DNA from: Nitrospira sp. UBA5699
GTDB taxonomy: Bacteria; Nitrospirota; Nitrospiria; Nitrospirales; Nitrospiraceae
Length of the DNA stretch: 12,588 nt
Reading direction: 5' to 3'
Assembly: GCA_002420105.1 (NCBI GenBank)
Contig: DIHJ01000119.1
Location: 1-12,588 of the forward strand
A model generated the notes under the pieces. That model saw nothing but the letters and a program-made list of their open reading frames with translations. It did not search any database and was not told the DNA's origin. The translations under genes and the position numbers were made by a program. Each line of letters begins with the position of its first letter. Positions within the stretch are counted from its first letter, which is position 1. Positions 1-7,054 of this stretch are shown piece by piece.

Positions 1-37
1 TCAAGAAACGGGTAAATCTCTAGGCGGTCCAGGGTAC

Positions 38-73
38 GGTTGAGTGCAAGACCGAACGTTCTTGCGCTCAGCC
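38..73. repeat. Hairpin-forming inverted repeat downstream of the mazG operon
   Basis: Bases 38-51 can pair with bases 60-73 around an 8-base loop, giving a 14-bp stem if two G-U pairs are allowed on the plus-strand RNA. On the minus strand those two become C-A mismatches, so the fold is better as plus-strand RNA. It lies 23 bases beyond the stop codon of the leftward membrane-protein gene and could terminate that transcript, but no T-run follows on either side. Its role is therefore open. The rest of bases 1-95 holds only the hexamer repeat described separately and no gene. Confidence 0.4.
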
Positions 74-90
74 TCGACCTCAACCTGAGC
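67..90. repeat. Four tandem degenerate hexamers (CTCARC-like)
   Basis: Reading 67-72, 73-78, 79-84 and 85-90 gives CTCAGC, CTCGAC, CTCAAC and CTGAGC, four back-to-back copies of one degenerate hexamer. The first copy overlaps the right arm of the neighbouring hairpin. A looser hexamer-rich patch occurs ahead of purM. Such patches look like a dispersed intergenic repeat family of this genome, but that is inference from this window only. Confidence 0.5.
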
Positions 91-95
91 CTTTC

Positions 96-713
96 TCAGA
101 ATATCTTCCGGTAGTGCTTCGAATGCACGCCCGATTCGTCGGCGAATCCGATCGAGGCGTTGTCGGGAGCGCCCGTGTTGTTCAAGTCGATCCGGTAGTG
201 GCCCCTGATCTCTTCCATCGCCACCTCAAACGGCACCGGGTCCGGATAGAGTCCTCCCGGCGCATGCGCGCCGCGGGTGAGGGTTCTGATGACGTCGGGT
301 TGCGCGTACTTCGCGTCCGACAGGACGTAGATCTCGGCCACCGCATGGTCGCCGAGCTTGTGCCCAGGCGTCGTGGGGGGGATCAGGTCCGTGAGGGTGC
401 CGGCCAATCGTTCCTTCTTCAAGCGCTTCAGCAGCCCGACGACCTGGCTGTCGGTGGCCTGCGCCGGAACGACGAGGCTGACGGCGTTCATGTCCGGAAC
501 CGTAGCCTGGACCTTGAAGATGACCGGGGCGGCCTCGGGGTCTTCGATGATCGGCCCGGCCGGCCCCTCGGTGCCGGTCGCCTGTTTGTTGCGCGAGCTG
601 GGGACGATGAGCGCTACGAAGAGCCAGAGGCCGAGCAGGATGCCGAAGACGACGACCAGCGGGTGGAGCCCGGCGCGTTTGCCTTCCTGGTAGGGATTCT
701 GCTCCTCGCCCAT
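96..713 (-). CDS. Single-span membrane protein of unknown function, mazG-linked
   Basis: The product is 205 aa and I do not recognise a named family. Residues 1-17 are polar and lysine/arginine-bearing. Residues about 18-38 form one strong hydrophobic helix (LVVVFGILLGLWLFVALIV). The remainder is a soluble domain, probably periplasmic, ending in a charged tail (HSKHYRKIF). The chosen ATG shares its A with the mazG TGA (TGATG), which implies translational coupling. The frame stays open much further upstream, but that part is antisense-like, arginine/proline-rich sequence lying inside mazG in another frame, so the long extension is rejected. Co-transcription with mazG is likely. A functional link to nucleotide hydrolysis is not shown. 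Confidence 0.75.
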   Translation of the reverse strand: MGEEQNPYQEGKRAGLHPLVVVFGILLGLWLFVALIVPSSRNKQATGTEGPAGPIIEDPEAAPVIFKVQATVPDMNAVSLVVPAQATDSQVVGLLKRLKKERLAGTLTDLIPPTTPGHKLGDHAVAEIYVLSDAKYAQPDVIRTLTRGAHAPGGLYPDPVPFEVAMEEIRGHYRIDLNNTGAPDNASIGFADESGVHSKHYRKIF

Positions 714-1567
714 CACGGCCTCGTTTCGGCGGCCGGCTGCCGTTTCTTCGCGGCTTCCCACAGCCGGTTCATCTCGTCCACGGACAGCTCGTTGACGGTT
801 CGGCCGGACGCCGTCGCCTGCGCCTCGATGTATTGGAATCTCTCCACGAACCGGTTGATCGACTGACGCAAGGCGTCCTCGGGATTGACCTTGACGAACC
901 GTGCCAGATTGACGAGAGAGAATAGCACGTCGCCGAATTCCGAGGCGATCTCCTGCTGCCTCGCCGAGCCGGCGGTTCCGCCTTCGCTCTGCGGCAGCCT
1001 CAGGGCCATCCGCAGCTCGCGGATCTCTTCCTCGATTTTGCCCAGCACCTGATCGAAACCCGGCTGATCGTGGGTCCAGTCGAAGCCGACGCGCGAAGCC
1101 CTGGCCTGGATCTGGTAGGCGCGCAGGAGCGCCGGAAGCGTCGGCGGCACGCCGTCGAGGACCGATTCGGGGCGCCCCGCCGCCTGCCGTTCCGCCCGTT
1201 TGATGTCTTCCCATCTGGCCAGGACCTGGTCGGCGTTCGTCGGCGTGGGATCGTCGGAGCCGTTCGGGAAGACGTGCGGATGCCGCCGGATCAGTTTGTC
1301 CGCGAGTTGCTTCATCACGTCGTCGATCGTAAAACTGCCTGATTCCGCCGCGATCTGGCTGTGGAACAGGACCTGGAGCAGCACGTCGCCGAGCTCTTCC
1401 GGCAGTTTCTTCGGGTCCTGCCGGTCGATCGTGTCGAGGACTTCGTAGGCTTCTTCGAGCAGATAGGGCTTGAGGGACTCGTGCGTCTGTTTGCGATCCC
1501 AGGGACAACCGTTCGGCGCGCGTAACGCGGCCATCAGCTCGACGAGTTTGTGGAACCGTTCCGACAT
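713..1567 (-). CDS. mazG: Nucleoside triphosphate pyrophosphohydrolase MazG
   Basis: The product (284 aa) is a cytoplasmic all-alpha NTP pyrophosphohydrolase, which cleaves NTPs or dNTPs to the monophosphate and PPi and so cleans aberrant nucleotides from the pool. The N-terminal MazG domain starts with the family signature APNGCPWDRKQTHESL (residues 17-32). Metal-binding acidic residues follow: E38, E39 and E42 (LLEEAYEVLD), then E58 and D61 (EELGDVLLQ). A second MazG-like repeat is visible near the C-terminus (KIEEEIRELR, then EFGDVLFSLVNLARF), as in the two-domain E. coli enzyme of about 263 aa. The start at MSERFHKL is preferred over an ATG four codons upstream because GAGG lies six bases before it and the upstream ATG has no ribosome site. 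It is first gene of a two-gene leftward operon behind a TATAAT promoter. Confidence 0.93.
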   Translation of the reverse strand: MSERFHKLVELMAALRAPNGCPWDRKQTHESLKPYLLEEAYEVLDTIDRQDPKKLPEELGDVLLQVLFHSQIAAESGSFTIDDVMKQLADKLIRRHPHVFPNGSDDPTPTNADQVLARWEDIKRAERQAAGRPESVLDGVPPTLPALLRAYQIQARASRVGFDWTHDQPGFDQVLGKIEEEIRELRMALRLPQSEGGTAGSARQQEIASEFGDVLFSLVNLARFVKVNPEDALRQSINRFVERFQYIEAQATASGRTVNELSVDEMNRLWEAAKKRQPAAETRP

Positions 1568-1603
1568 GCAGAACCTCATGAATCGCGGCCCGACCGAGGG
1601 GCC

Positions 1604-1631
1604 ATTATACCCGGTTCCAGGGCGGCTTCAA
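1604..1631 (-). promoter_or_regulatory. Predicted sigma70 promoter of the mazG operon
   Basis: On the minus strand TTGAAG (1631-1626) and a perfect TATAAT (1609-1604) are 16 bases apart. Transcription would start near 1597, leaving a leader of about 30 bases that carries the GAGG ribosome site of mazG. The -10 is exact, while the -35 matches at four of six positions. Confidence 0.5.
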
Positions 1632-1645
1632 CGCGCCTTCGCGGC

Positions 1646-1674
1646 TTGCGACCTCTCAAGGGCTGTGGTAGGCT
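1646..1674 (+). promoter_or_regulatory. Possible extended -10 promoter of the DUF1844 gene
   Basis: TTGCGA (1646-1651) and TAGGCT (1669-1674) are 17 bases apart, with a TGG extended -10 element immediately before the latter. Predicted initiation near 1681 would leave about 25 leader bases including the GGAGGA ribosome site. The hexamers are weak matches, so this is tentative. Confidence 0.3.
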
Positions 1675-1706
1675 TTCGCCGCTGTCGTCGCAGCGGAGGA
1701 GCGTGT

Positions 1707-2096
1707 ATGGCGCCGGAAAAGGAAGAGGGATTCGTCGTCAGGGATCGGAGGGGCTCCGGGGGATCGGAGAAGCCCGCCGCCTCTTCGCCGGCCCCGGCTT
1801 CACCCAAGGGCACGCCGCCTCCGCCGGAATCCGCCCAGGGTTCCGGCATGCCCGTCACGTTCGCGTCCTTCGTCATCTCGTTGGGCAGTTCCTCGTTGAT
1901 GCTCATGGGTGAGCAATTGGACCCGCAGCAGCCGGCGATGCCCGTCAACCTGCCGCAAGCCAAAGAGATCATCGATTTGCTGTCGGTCTTGGAAGACAAG
2001 ACCAAGGGCAACCTCACGACCGAGGAGCAGGCGGTATTGCGGGACATGCTCTATGCGTTGCGCATGAAGTACGTGAGTCTGACCTCGAAACCGTAA
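1707..2096 (+). CDS. DUF1844 domain protein
   Basis: The product is a 129-aa, probably cytoplasmic, protein of unknown function. Residues 1-48 are a low-complexity linker rich in Pro, Ala, Ser and Glu. Residues about 49-123 match the DUF1844 pattern as I know it: MPVTFASFVISLGSSSLMLM, then QLDP, then PVNLPQAKEIIDLLSVLEDKTKGNLTTEEQ split over residues 79-108, then a closing helix LRDMLYALRMKYV. DUF1844 proteins are usually about 80-130 aa, so this is full length. The ATG at 1707 has GGAGGA six bases upstream. The frame is open further upstream into the mazG antisense region, but there is no other good start. It diverges from mazG and is followed by the kinase gene after 139 bases. Confidence 0.88.
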   Translation: MAPEKEEGFVVRDRRGSGGSEKPAASSPAPASPKGTPPPPESAQGSGMPVTFASFVISLGSSSLMLMGEQLDPQQPAMPVNLPQAKEIIDLLSVLEDKTKGNLTTEEQAVLRDMLYALRMKYVSLTSKP

Positions 2097-2156
2097 GCCT
2101 GCCGCGCGACACATCTCGGCCCGGGCCGCGTTCGTTCCGACAATCACGACCATCTT

Positions 2157-2185
2157 TTGAGCCGGAGACATATTTCCGTTATAGT
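2157..2185 (+). promoter_or_regulatory. Predicted sigma70 promoter of the sensor kinase gene
   Basis: TTGAGC (2157-2162) and TATAGT (2180-2185) are separated by exactly 17 bases. The hexamers match consensus at four and five positions. Initiation near 2192 leaves a leader of about 44 bases with a GAGGAAGGA purine run before the GTG start at 2236. Confidence 0.5.
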
Positions 2186-2235
2186 TGAAGAGTCCTCCAG
2201 TCACGCGATCGGTTCATGAGGAAGGAACGAGCAGC

Positions 2236-4578
2236 GTGAGTGAACGCCCCAAAGACACCATGGCGACCCTCTGGACGGGTGCGGAACGCCGGGCCAACGT
2301 GCCTCGTCCCCCGTCCGGCCTTCCGATGGATCGCGCGGGCCTGGCGCCGTCTTCAGCGCCGGACTCGGACCGCAAGGGGAGACATCTGCGGCCGGTCTGG
2401 ATCCTCCTGCTCTTTCTCCTGCCCTGTCTGGCGTTGACCTTCTACTATGCGCAGGTCGTGGTTCCCGGAGGCGAGGATTCCGACTCCTTCTTTCCCACCA
2501 CGAGTTATGCCTTCGTTCTTCTGCTGATCAATCTGGATCTGATCGGCTTCGTGGTCCTGCTCCTGCTGCTCTCCAGGAACTTGGTCAAAACGTATTTCGA
2601 ACGGCGGCATCGGATGATCGGCTCCGGCTTCCGCGCCAAACTCGTCGCCGCGTTCATCGGATTCTCCCTCATTCCCACGGTGCTGCTGGCGCTCGTGGCG
2701 AGCGGTCTGGTGAACAAGGCCGTCGATGTCTGGTTCAGCGACCAGATCGACCGGGTGATGCGCGACTCCTACGAGGTGGCCAGGATGCAGCATGCCGGCC
2801 ACATCACGCTGGCGGTGAACAGCGCGCGGGCCATCAGCCATGAGATCTTCCGCGAGGACATGCTGCTGCCCCAGCAGCGCGATCTCCTGATGGCCGCCAT
2901 GGCGCGCAAGCGGGTGGAGTTCGGGGTGGCCGGGATCGAAGTCTACTCCGCCAAGATGGAAACGCTGACCAAGTCGCTCGATCCGGAGGTGCCGCCGGGC
3001 GTGCTCGATCTGCCGGTCGGCCAGCTGGTGCTTCAGGCCATCAACGGAAAGCAGGAGGCCAATACGGTGCAGGAGGCGCAGACCGGCCGCCTCGTACGGG
3101 CCGCGGCTCCGGTCGCCGCCAGCGGGCGCGGCGGCGAGGTCGGCGGCATCGTGGTGGTCGACGCCTACGTGCCCGAGTCCCTGCTCGCCAAGATGGACGG
3201 GATCGGCCGCCAGTACGAGGAATACAAGCAGATCAAGGCCATGAAGAACCCCATTAAGGCGGGGGCCTACATCTTCGTGGCCGTCATCACGCTGCTGATC
3301 ATGTTCGGCGCCACCTGGTTCGGGTTTTACGTCGCGCGCAGCATTACGGTGCCGATCCAGCGGCTGGCCGAAGCGACGGAGGCGATCGCCCAGGGCGATC
3401 TGTCGGTGCGCATCGACGCGAAGGCGACCGACGAGATCGGCACGCTGATCGATTCGTTCAACCGCATGACGACCGATCTGCAAAGCGGCAAATCCGCGAT
3501 CGAGGCGGCCAACGTGTCCCTCCGCCAGAACAACCTGGAGCTCGACCGGCGCCGCGCCTACATCGAAACGGTCGTCGACACCATTGCCGCGGGCCTGCTG
3601 TCGATCGACAGGAACGGCACGGTGACCAATTTCAATCCGTCCGGCGAACGGATTCTCGGGCTCCCCGTCGCGCGGGTGCAGGGCCGCCCGGCCAACGACG
3701 TGTTCAAGGAATTCGGCCTCACGCTCTTTCAGACGCTCTACGACCGGATGCTCCAGGATCAGCGCGACGATCTGACGCTGGACGGCACCGTCGAAGTGGA
3801 GGGCAAGTTCCTGACGATCGCGCTGCACGGGTCGCGGATGAAGGACGAGGCCGATCAGGACCTCGGCGTCGTCCTCGTGTTCGAAGACCTCACGGAACTG
3901 CTGAAGGCGCAAAAGGTGGCCGCCTGGCAGGAAGTGGCGCGGCGCGTGGCGCACGAAATCAAGAATCCACTCACGCCCATTCAACTGTCGGCGCAGCGCA
4001 TGCGGAAAAAGTTCTTCGAGAAGGCCCCGGATTTCGAGAAGGTCTTCGACGAGTCGACGAACGTGATCGTGAACGAGGTCGCCAGCCTGAAGCACATGGT
4101 CGATGAGTTTTCGAAGTTCGCGCGGTTGCCGGCCCCGCAGCTGACGCAGCAGTCGCTGCACGACGTGATCAACGAAGTCGTGGCGCTCTATCGGGGCGCC
4201 CACCGGGACGTCGAGTTGATCGTCTCCCTGGACGAGGACCTGCCTCCGTTGAAATTCGACTGGGAGCAGATCAAGCGGGTGCTTGTGAACCTGCTCGACA
4301 ACGCCATTCAGGCGATGAATCAGAAGGGGCGGGTGTGGCTCACGACGCAGTACGACACCAAGCGCCGGCGGGCCGTGGTCAGCATCGCGGACGAGGGCGG
4401 CGGGATCGCCCCGGAAGACCAGGAAAAGCTGTTTGTGCCATACTTCACCAGAAAGAAAACCGGGACCGGGCTGGGCCTGGCGATCGTCCGCCGGATCATC
4501 ACCGATCACGAAGGACACATCAGCGCGGGGAACAACCAACCGCGCGGCGCGGTGTTTACGTTCGAATTGCCTGTTTAA
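2236..4578 (+). CDS. ntrY: NtrY-type membrane sensor histidine kinase (HAMP-PAS-HisKA-HATPase)
   Basis: The product (780 aa from GTG 2236) is an inner-membrane histidine kinase expected to phosphorylate the adjacent NtrX-like regulator. Four hydrophobic helices lie near residues 53-75, 91-113, 135-160 and 342-365. The 180-residue loop between the third and fourth is the likely periplasmic sensor. A HAMP domain follows (about 365-418), with FYVARSITVPIQRLAEATEA, then a PAS domain (about 437-545) containing TIAAGLLSIDRNGTVTNFNP. The HisKA phospho-acceptor is H573 in VAHEIKNPLTPIQLSAQRM. The ATPase domain shows the N-box (N685, N689 in NLLDNAIQAM), G1 (D719 in DEGGGI) and G2 (KTGTGLGLAIVRR). This order is that of NtrY, known for nitrogen-related control, though the ligand here is unknown. 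The GTG has a purine-rich GAGGAAGGA upstream. The TTG at 2185 overlaps the predicted -10 and is unlikely. Confidence 0.9.
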   Translation: MSERPKDTMATLWTGAERRANVPRPPSGLPMDRAGLAPSSAPDSDRKGRHLRPVWILLLFLLPCLALTFYYAQVVVPGGEDSDSFFPTTSYAFVLLLINLDLIGFVVLLLLLSRNLVKTYFERRHRMIGSGFRAKLVAAFIGFSLIPTVLLALVASGLVNKAVDVWFSDQIDRVMRDSYEVARMQHAGHITLAVNSARAISHEIFREDMLLPQQRDLLMAAMARKRVEFGVAGIEVYSAKMETLTKSLDPEVPPGVLDLPVGQLVLQAINGKQEANTVQEAQTGRLVRAAAPVAASGRGGEVGGIVVVDAYVPESLLAKMDGIGRQYEEYKQIKAMKNPIKAGAYIFVAVITLLIMFGATWFGFYVARSITVPIQRLAEATEAIAQGDLSVRIDAKATDEIGTLIDSFNRMTTDLQSGKSAIEAANVSLRQNNLELDRRRAYIETVVDTIAAGLLSIDRNGTVTNFNPSGERILGLPVARVQGRPANDVFKEFGLTLFQTLYDRMLQDQRDDLTLDGTVEVEGKFLTIALHGSRMKDEADQDLGVVLVFEDLTELLKAQKVAAWQEVARRVAHEIKNPLTPIQLSAQRMRKKFFEKAPDFEKVFDESTNVIVNEVASLKHMVDEFSKFARLPAPQLTQQSLHDVINEVVALYRGAHRDVELIVSLDEDLPPLKFDWEQIKRVLVNLLDNAIQAMNQKGRVWLTTQYDTKRRRAVVSIADEGGGIAPEDQEKLFVPYFTRKKTGTGLGLAIVRRIITDHEGHISAGNNQPRGAVFTFELPV

Positions 4579-4605
4579 GGATAACGCTGACAAGTCGCAA
4601 GAGAA

Positions 4606-4636
4606 AGGCTGACAGCCAGAGTTTTCGTGTCAGCCT
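4606..4636 (+). repeat. Hairpin between ntrY and ntrX
   Basis: AGGCTGACA (4606-4614) pairs perfectly with TGTCAGCCT (4628-4636) around a 13-base loop containing GTTTTC. It begins 27 bases after the kinase stop. It could be a processing or attenuation structure that sets the kinase to regulator ratio. No T-run follows the stem, so a standard terminator is not supported. Confidence 0.5.
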
Positions 4637-4660
4637 GACAGCCTGTGAGCCTGTCAGCTT
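4629..4660 (+). repeat. Four tandem 8-bp repeats (GTCAGCCT-like) before ntrX
   Basis: Successive octamers read GTCAGCCT, GACAGCCT, GTGAGCCT and GTCAGCTT. The first is also the right arm of the preceding hairpin, so alternative pairings with the left arm AGGCTGAC are possible. The array ends 20 bases before the regulator start codon. Confidence 0.6.
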
Positions 4661-4680
4661 GTAGAAACGAGCGAGGGATT

Positions 4681-6084
4681 ATGTCAGCCTCGATTCTGGT
4701 CGTCGATGATGAAGATGCCATCGTGTCCTCGCTGAGCTGCATTCTGCAGGACGAAGGCTATGAGGTGTCCGTCGCCAGGAACGGCGCGGAAGCCTTGAAG
4801 ATGTATGCGACCGATCCGCCGGACCTGATGTTGCTCGATATCTGGATGCCGGAAATGGACGGGTTGGAGACGCTGCGCCGCGTCAAGGAACTGGTGCCGA
4901 CCGCCCAGGTCATGATGATGTCGGGCCACGGCTCGATCGAAACCGCGGTCAAGGCCATCAAGCTGGGCGCCTATGACTATATCGAGAAGCCCCTGTCGCT
5001 GGAGAACGTCACGCTCCGCGTGAAGCACGCGCTGGATCAATACCGGCTGGAGCAGGAAAACCGCTCGCTGCGGACCACGGTGCAGCGGAAGTTCGAGTTG
5101 GTCGGCCAGTCGCCCGCGATGCAGCAACTGCGCCAGCTGATCGAGACGGCCGGGCCGACGAACAGCCGCGTGCTGATCGGCGGGGAGAACGGCACGGGCA
5201 AGGAACTGGTGGCGCGGGCGATCCATCTCCAGAGCGCCAGGGCGGACCGGCCCTTCGTGGCCGTGAACTGCGCGGCGATTCCGGAAACGTTGATCGAAAG
5301 CGAACTGTTCGGTCACGAGAAGGGCTCGTTCAGCGGCGCCACCTCGATGAAGCGGGGGCAATTCGAGCAGGCCGACGGGGGAACCCTCTTTCTCGACGAA
5401 ATCGGAGACATGAGCCTCAGCACGCAGGCCAAGGTGCTGCGCGCGCTGCAAGAGCAGCAGTTCACCAGGGTCGGCGGCACCAAGTTGATGAAGGTGGACG
5501 TACGGGTGCTGGCCGCTTCGAATAAGGATCTGCTCAAGGAAATCGAAAAGGGCAATTTTCGCGAAGACCTTTTTTACCGGCTCAACGTCGTCCCGATCGT
5601 CGTGCCGCCGTTGCGGGAGCGGCGCGAGGACATTCCGCTCCTGATCCGCCACTTCATGAAGCTCCATGCCGAGGAGCAGGGACTGCGGATGAAGGAGATC
5701 ACGCCGGAAGCCATGGCCGTGTTTCAGCAGTACGAGTGGCCGGGGAACATCCGGGAGCTCCGGAACCTGATCGAACGGCTGATGATCATGGTGCCGGGGA
5801 ACGTCATCGATACGGCGCAGGCCAACATGTCGCTGCAGGTGCGGCCGTCGGGGGCCGCCGCGCCCGCCGGCGCCGGGGCGGCGCCGGCCGTCAGTCCGCT
5901 CTTCACGCAGCCGTTCGACTCGCTCCGCGATGCCCGCAATGCGTTCGAGAAGGAATATATCGCGAGGAAGCTGCGCGAACACCACTGGAACATTTCGCGG
6001 ACGGCCGAAGATCTGAAGATCGAGCGGAGCCACCTCCACCGGAAGATCAAGCTGCTGGACGTGGAGATGCGGCCGGAGGGCTGA
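4681..6084 (+). CDS. ntrX: NtrX-type sigma54-dependent response regulator
   Basis: The product (467 aa) is a cytoplasmic enhancer-binding activator of sigma54 RNA polymerase. The receiver domain (about 1-120) has the acidic pocket D9/D10, phospho-acceptor D53 (LLDIWMPEMDG), S81 and K103. The AAA+ domain (about 140-380) has Walker A GENGTGKE (K174), Walker B GGTLFLDEIGD (D239, E240) and the arginine region REDLFYRLNVVPI. The sigma54-contact loop reads GSFSGA (215-220), a variant of GAFTGA. An Ala/Pro/Gly linker (near 390-408) leads to a Fis-type helix-turn-helix (WNISRTAEDLKIERSHLHRK). ATG 4681 has GAGGG just upstream, and the only upstream in-frame start lies within the repeat patch. GENGTGKE and the kinase partner favour NtrX over NtrC. 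Targets cannot be read from this window. Confidence 0.92.
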   Translation: MSASILVVDDEDAIVSSLSCILQDEGYEVSVARNGAEALKMYATDPPDLMLLDIWMPEMDGLETLRRVKELVPTAQVMMMSGHGSIETAVKAIKLGAYDYIEKPLSLENVTLRVKHALDQYRLEQENRSLRTTVQRKFELVGQSPAMQQLRQLIETAGPTNSRVLIGGENGTGKELVARAIHLQSARADRPFVAVNCAAIPETLIESELFGHEKGSFSGATSMKRGQFEQADGGTLFLDEIGDMSLSTQAKVLRALQEQQFTRVGGTKLMKVDVRVLAASNKDLLKEIEKGNFREDLFYRLNVVPIVVPPLRERREDIPLLIRHFMKLHAEEQGLRMKEITPEAMAVFQQYEWPGNIRELRNLIERLMIMVPGNVIDTAQANMSLQVRPSGAAAPAGAGAAPAVSPLFTQPFDSLRDARNAFEKEYIARKLREHHWNISRTAEDLKIERSHLHRKIKLLDVEMRPEG

Positions 6085-6089
6085 GCGGT

Positions 6090-6119
6090 GGCGGGTGTGC
6101 CGGCCGGGGCCTACCCGCC
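6090..6119. terminator. GC-rich hairpin between convergent genes, possible terminator
   Basis: GGCGGGT (6090-6096) is the exact reverse complement of ACCCGCC (6113-6119). The 16-base loop can form a further short GCC/GGC pairing. It sits between the convergent regulator and DUF4197 genes and covers the latter's stop codon. No T-run flanks it, so it would be a weak intrinsic terminator at best. Confidence 0.3.
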
Positions 6120-6821
6120 GAAGACTTCCTTGAGCAGGCCGGTCACGCGGGCGGACGGGTTCGCACGGATGTTCCGCTCCTCCTCGGCGAGCATGAGAAA
6201 CAGCCCGTCGAGGCTTTTCTGCACCACATACTGGTCGATGTTGACGAGGTCGGTCTTGGCGAAGGGAATGGCCTTGAAGTAGCCGACCAGTTCCTTGTAT
6301 TGCCTCGTGACACCGACCTCGTTCATGGCCCTTTCCACCTGCGGGCGGAAGGCGGCGGTGAGCTTGTCCGTGGTCCTGGTCTTGAAATAGTCGGTGGCCG
6401 CAGTCTGACCGCCCTTGAGGATCTGCCTCGCGTCGGCGAACGTCATCTCGTCGATCGCGCTGAGAAAAATCTGTTTGGCCTGGGGCGCCGCCCGTTCCGC
6501 CGCCCGGTTCATGCTCATCACGAAGTCGTCCACCTGCGGCCCGAAGCCGAACGTGCGGAGCCCTTTCTCGAAGGTCTGCAGCTGCTCCGGCATGAGAATC
6601 TTGATCGCCTGATTCCGGAAATAACCGTCCATCCTGCCGGTCAGATTCACGGCGTTGCCGGTCCCGACCTGCAACGCCTCTTTCAGGCCCGCGGCGATCC
6701 TGGTCTCGTCGAGGGCGCCCCCTCCGGCGGGGAGACCCAGGGCTTTGAGGGATTGATCGAGCTCGGCGCAGCCGGGCAGGGCGATCAGGAACCAACCGAG
6801 GAGGAGAAGATGAAACGGCAT
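6111..6821 (-). CDS. DUF4197 protein, probable lipoprotein
   Basis: The product is 236 aa. Residues 1-18 form a short signal peptide (FHLLLLGWFLIALPGC) ending in a lipobox-like LPGC with C18 as the lipidation site. Pro at -2 is atypical, so an ordinary exported protein is possible. The rest is helical and matches the DUF4197 family as I recall it, with segments such as EALQVGTGNAVNLTGRMDGY, FFAA-less core DEMTFADARQILKGG, TAATDYFKTRT, and a C-terminal LDGLFLMLAEEERNIRANP near the end. DUF4197 proteins of similar length are exported and of unknown function. The start has GGAAGAGGATC directly upstream and a predicted promoter behind it. It is transcribed toward ntrX and away from purM, so it is probably monocistronic. 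Confidence 0.85.
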   Translation of the reverse strand: MPFHLLLLGWFLIALPGCAELDQSLKALGLPAGGGALDETRIAAGLKEALQVGTGNAVNLTGRMDGYFRNQAIKILMPEQLQTFEKGLRTFGFGPQVDDFVMSMNRAAERAAPQAKQIFLSAIDEMTFADARQILKGGQTAATDYFKTRTTDKLTAAFRPQVERAMNEVGVTRQYKELVGYFKAIPFAKTDLVNIDQYVVQKSLDGLFLMLAEEERNIRANPSARVTGLLKEVFGG

Positions 6822-6859
6822 GATCCTCTTCCTTTCGCTCTGAAGGGTGGCGGCGGCGT

Positions 6860-6888
6860 AGTATAAGCGAAGTCGATCGTCCTGTCTT
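6860..6888 (-). promoter_or_regulatory. Predicted promoter of the DUF4197 gene
   Basis: On the minus strand AAGACA (6888-6883) and TATACT (6865-6860) are 17 bases apart, matching consensus at four and five positions. Initiation near 6853 leaves about 31 leader bases with the purine-rich ribosome site. Confidence 0.45.
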
Positions 6889-6910
6889 GCGCGGAATCGG
6901 CGGCTGCGCG

Positions 6911-6940
6911 TTGACCTCCGTGAGACCCCTCCGTTAAGAT
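6911..6940 (+). promoter_or_regulatory. Predicted sigma70 promoter of purMN
   Basis: TTGACC (6911-6916) and TAAGAT (6935-6940) are 18 bases apart, matching consensus at five and four positions. Initiation near 6947 gives a leader of about 108 bases before the purM ATG. That leader contains a purine-rich hexamer patch (6962-6983) and a perfect 10-bp palindrome TTAAGCTTAA (7008-7017), a possible operator. I do not see a purine riboswitch fold. Confidence 0.45.
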
Positions 6941-7054
6941 GCCACTCCCCGAAGCCGGGTCGAGGTGAAGACCGAGGCCGAGGGAAGATTCGCAGGCTGT
7001 GTCGGGCTTAAGCTTAACCGTGATCTCAACCTTCATCCGTCCGGATCTTCCGTC

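Noticed and set aside
714..1508. Long upstream extension of the membrane-protein frame
   Set aside because: It runs through mazG in another frame and has arginine/proline-rich shadow composition. The real start is the ATG coupled to the mazG stop.
2353..4593. 746-codon open frame antisense to ntrY
   Set aside because: High-GC codon bias keeps the antisense frame open. The translation is His/Arg/Asp-rich with no domain, and ntrY has complete motifs.
4629..4660. CRISPR-like array
   Set aside because: Units are 8 bp, adjoining and without spacers. No cas gene is present.
4684..6795. 703-codon open frame antisense to ntrX and overlapping the DUF4197 gene
   Set aside because: Same shadow effect. 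It spans two recognised genes and has no family features.
6941..7054. Purine riboswitch ahead of purM
   Set aside because: I could not find the three-stem core or the conserved loop bases of that class.
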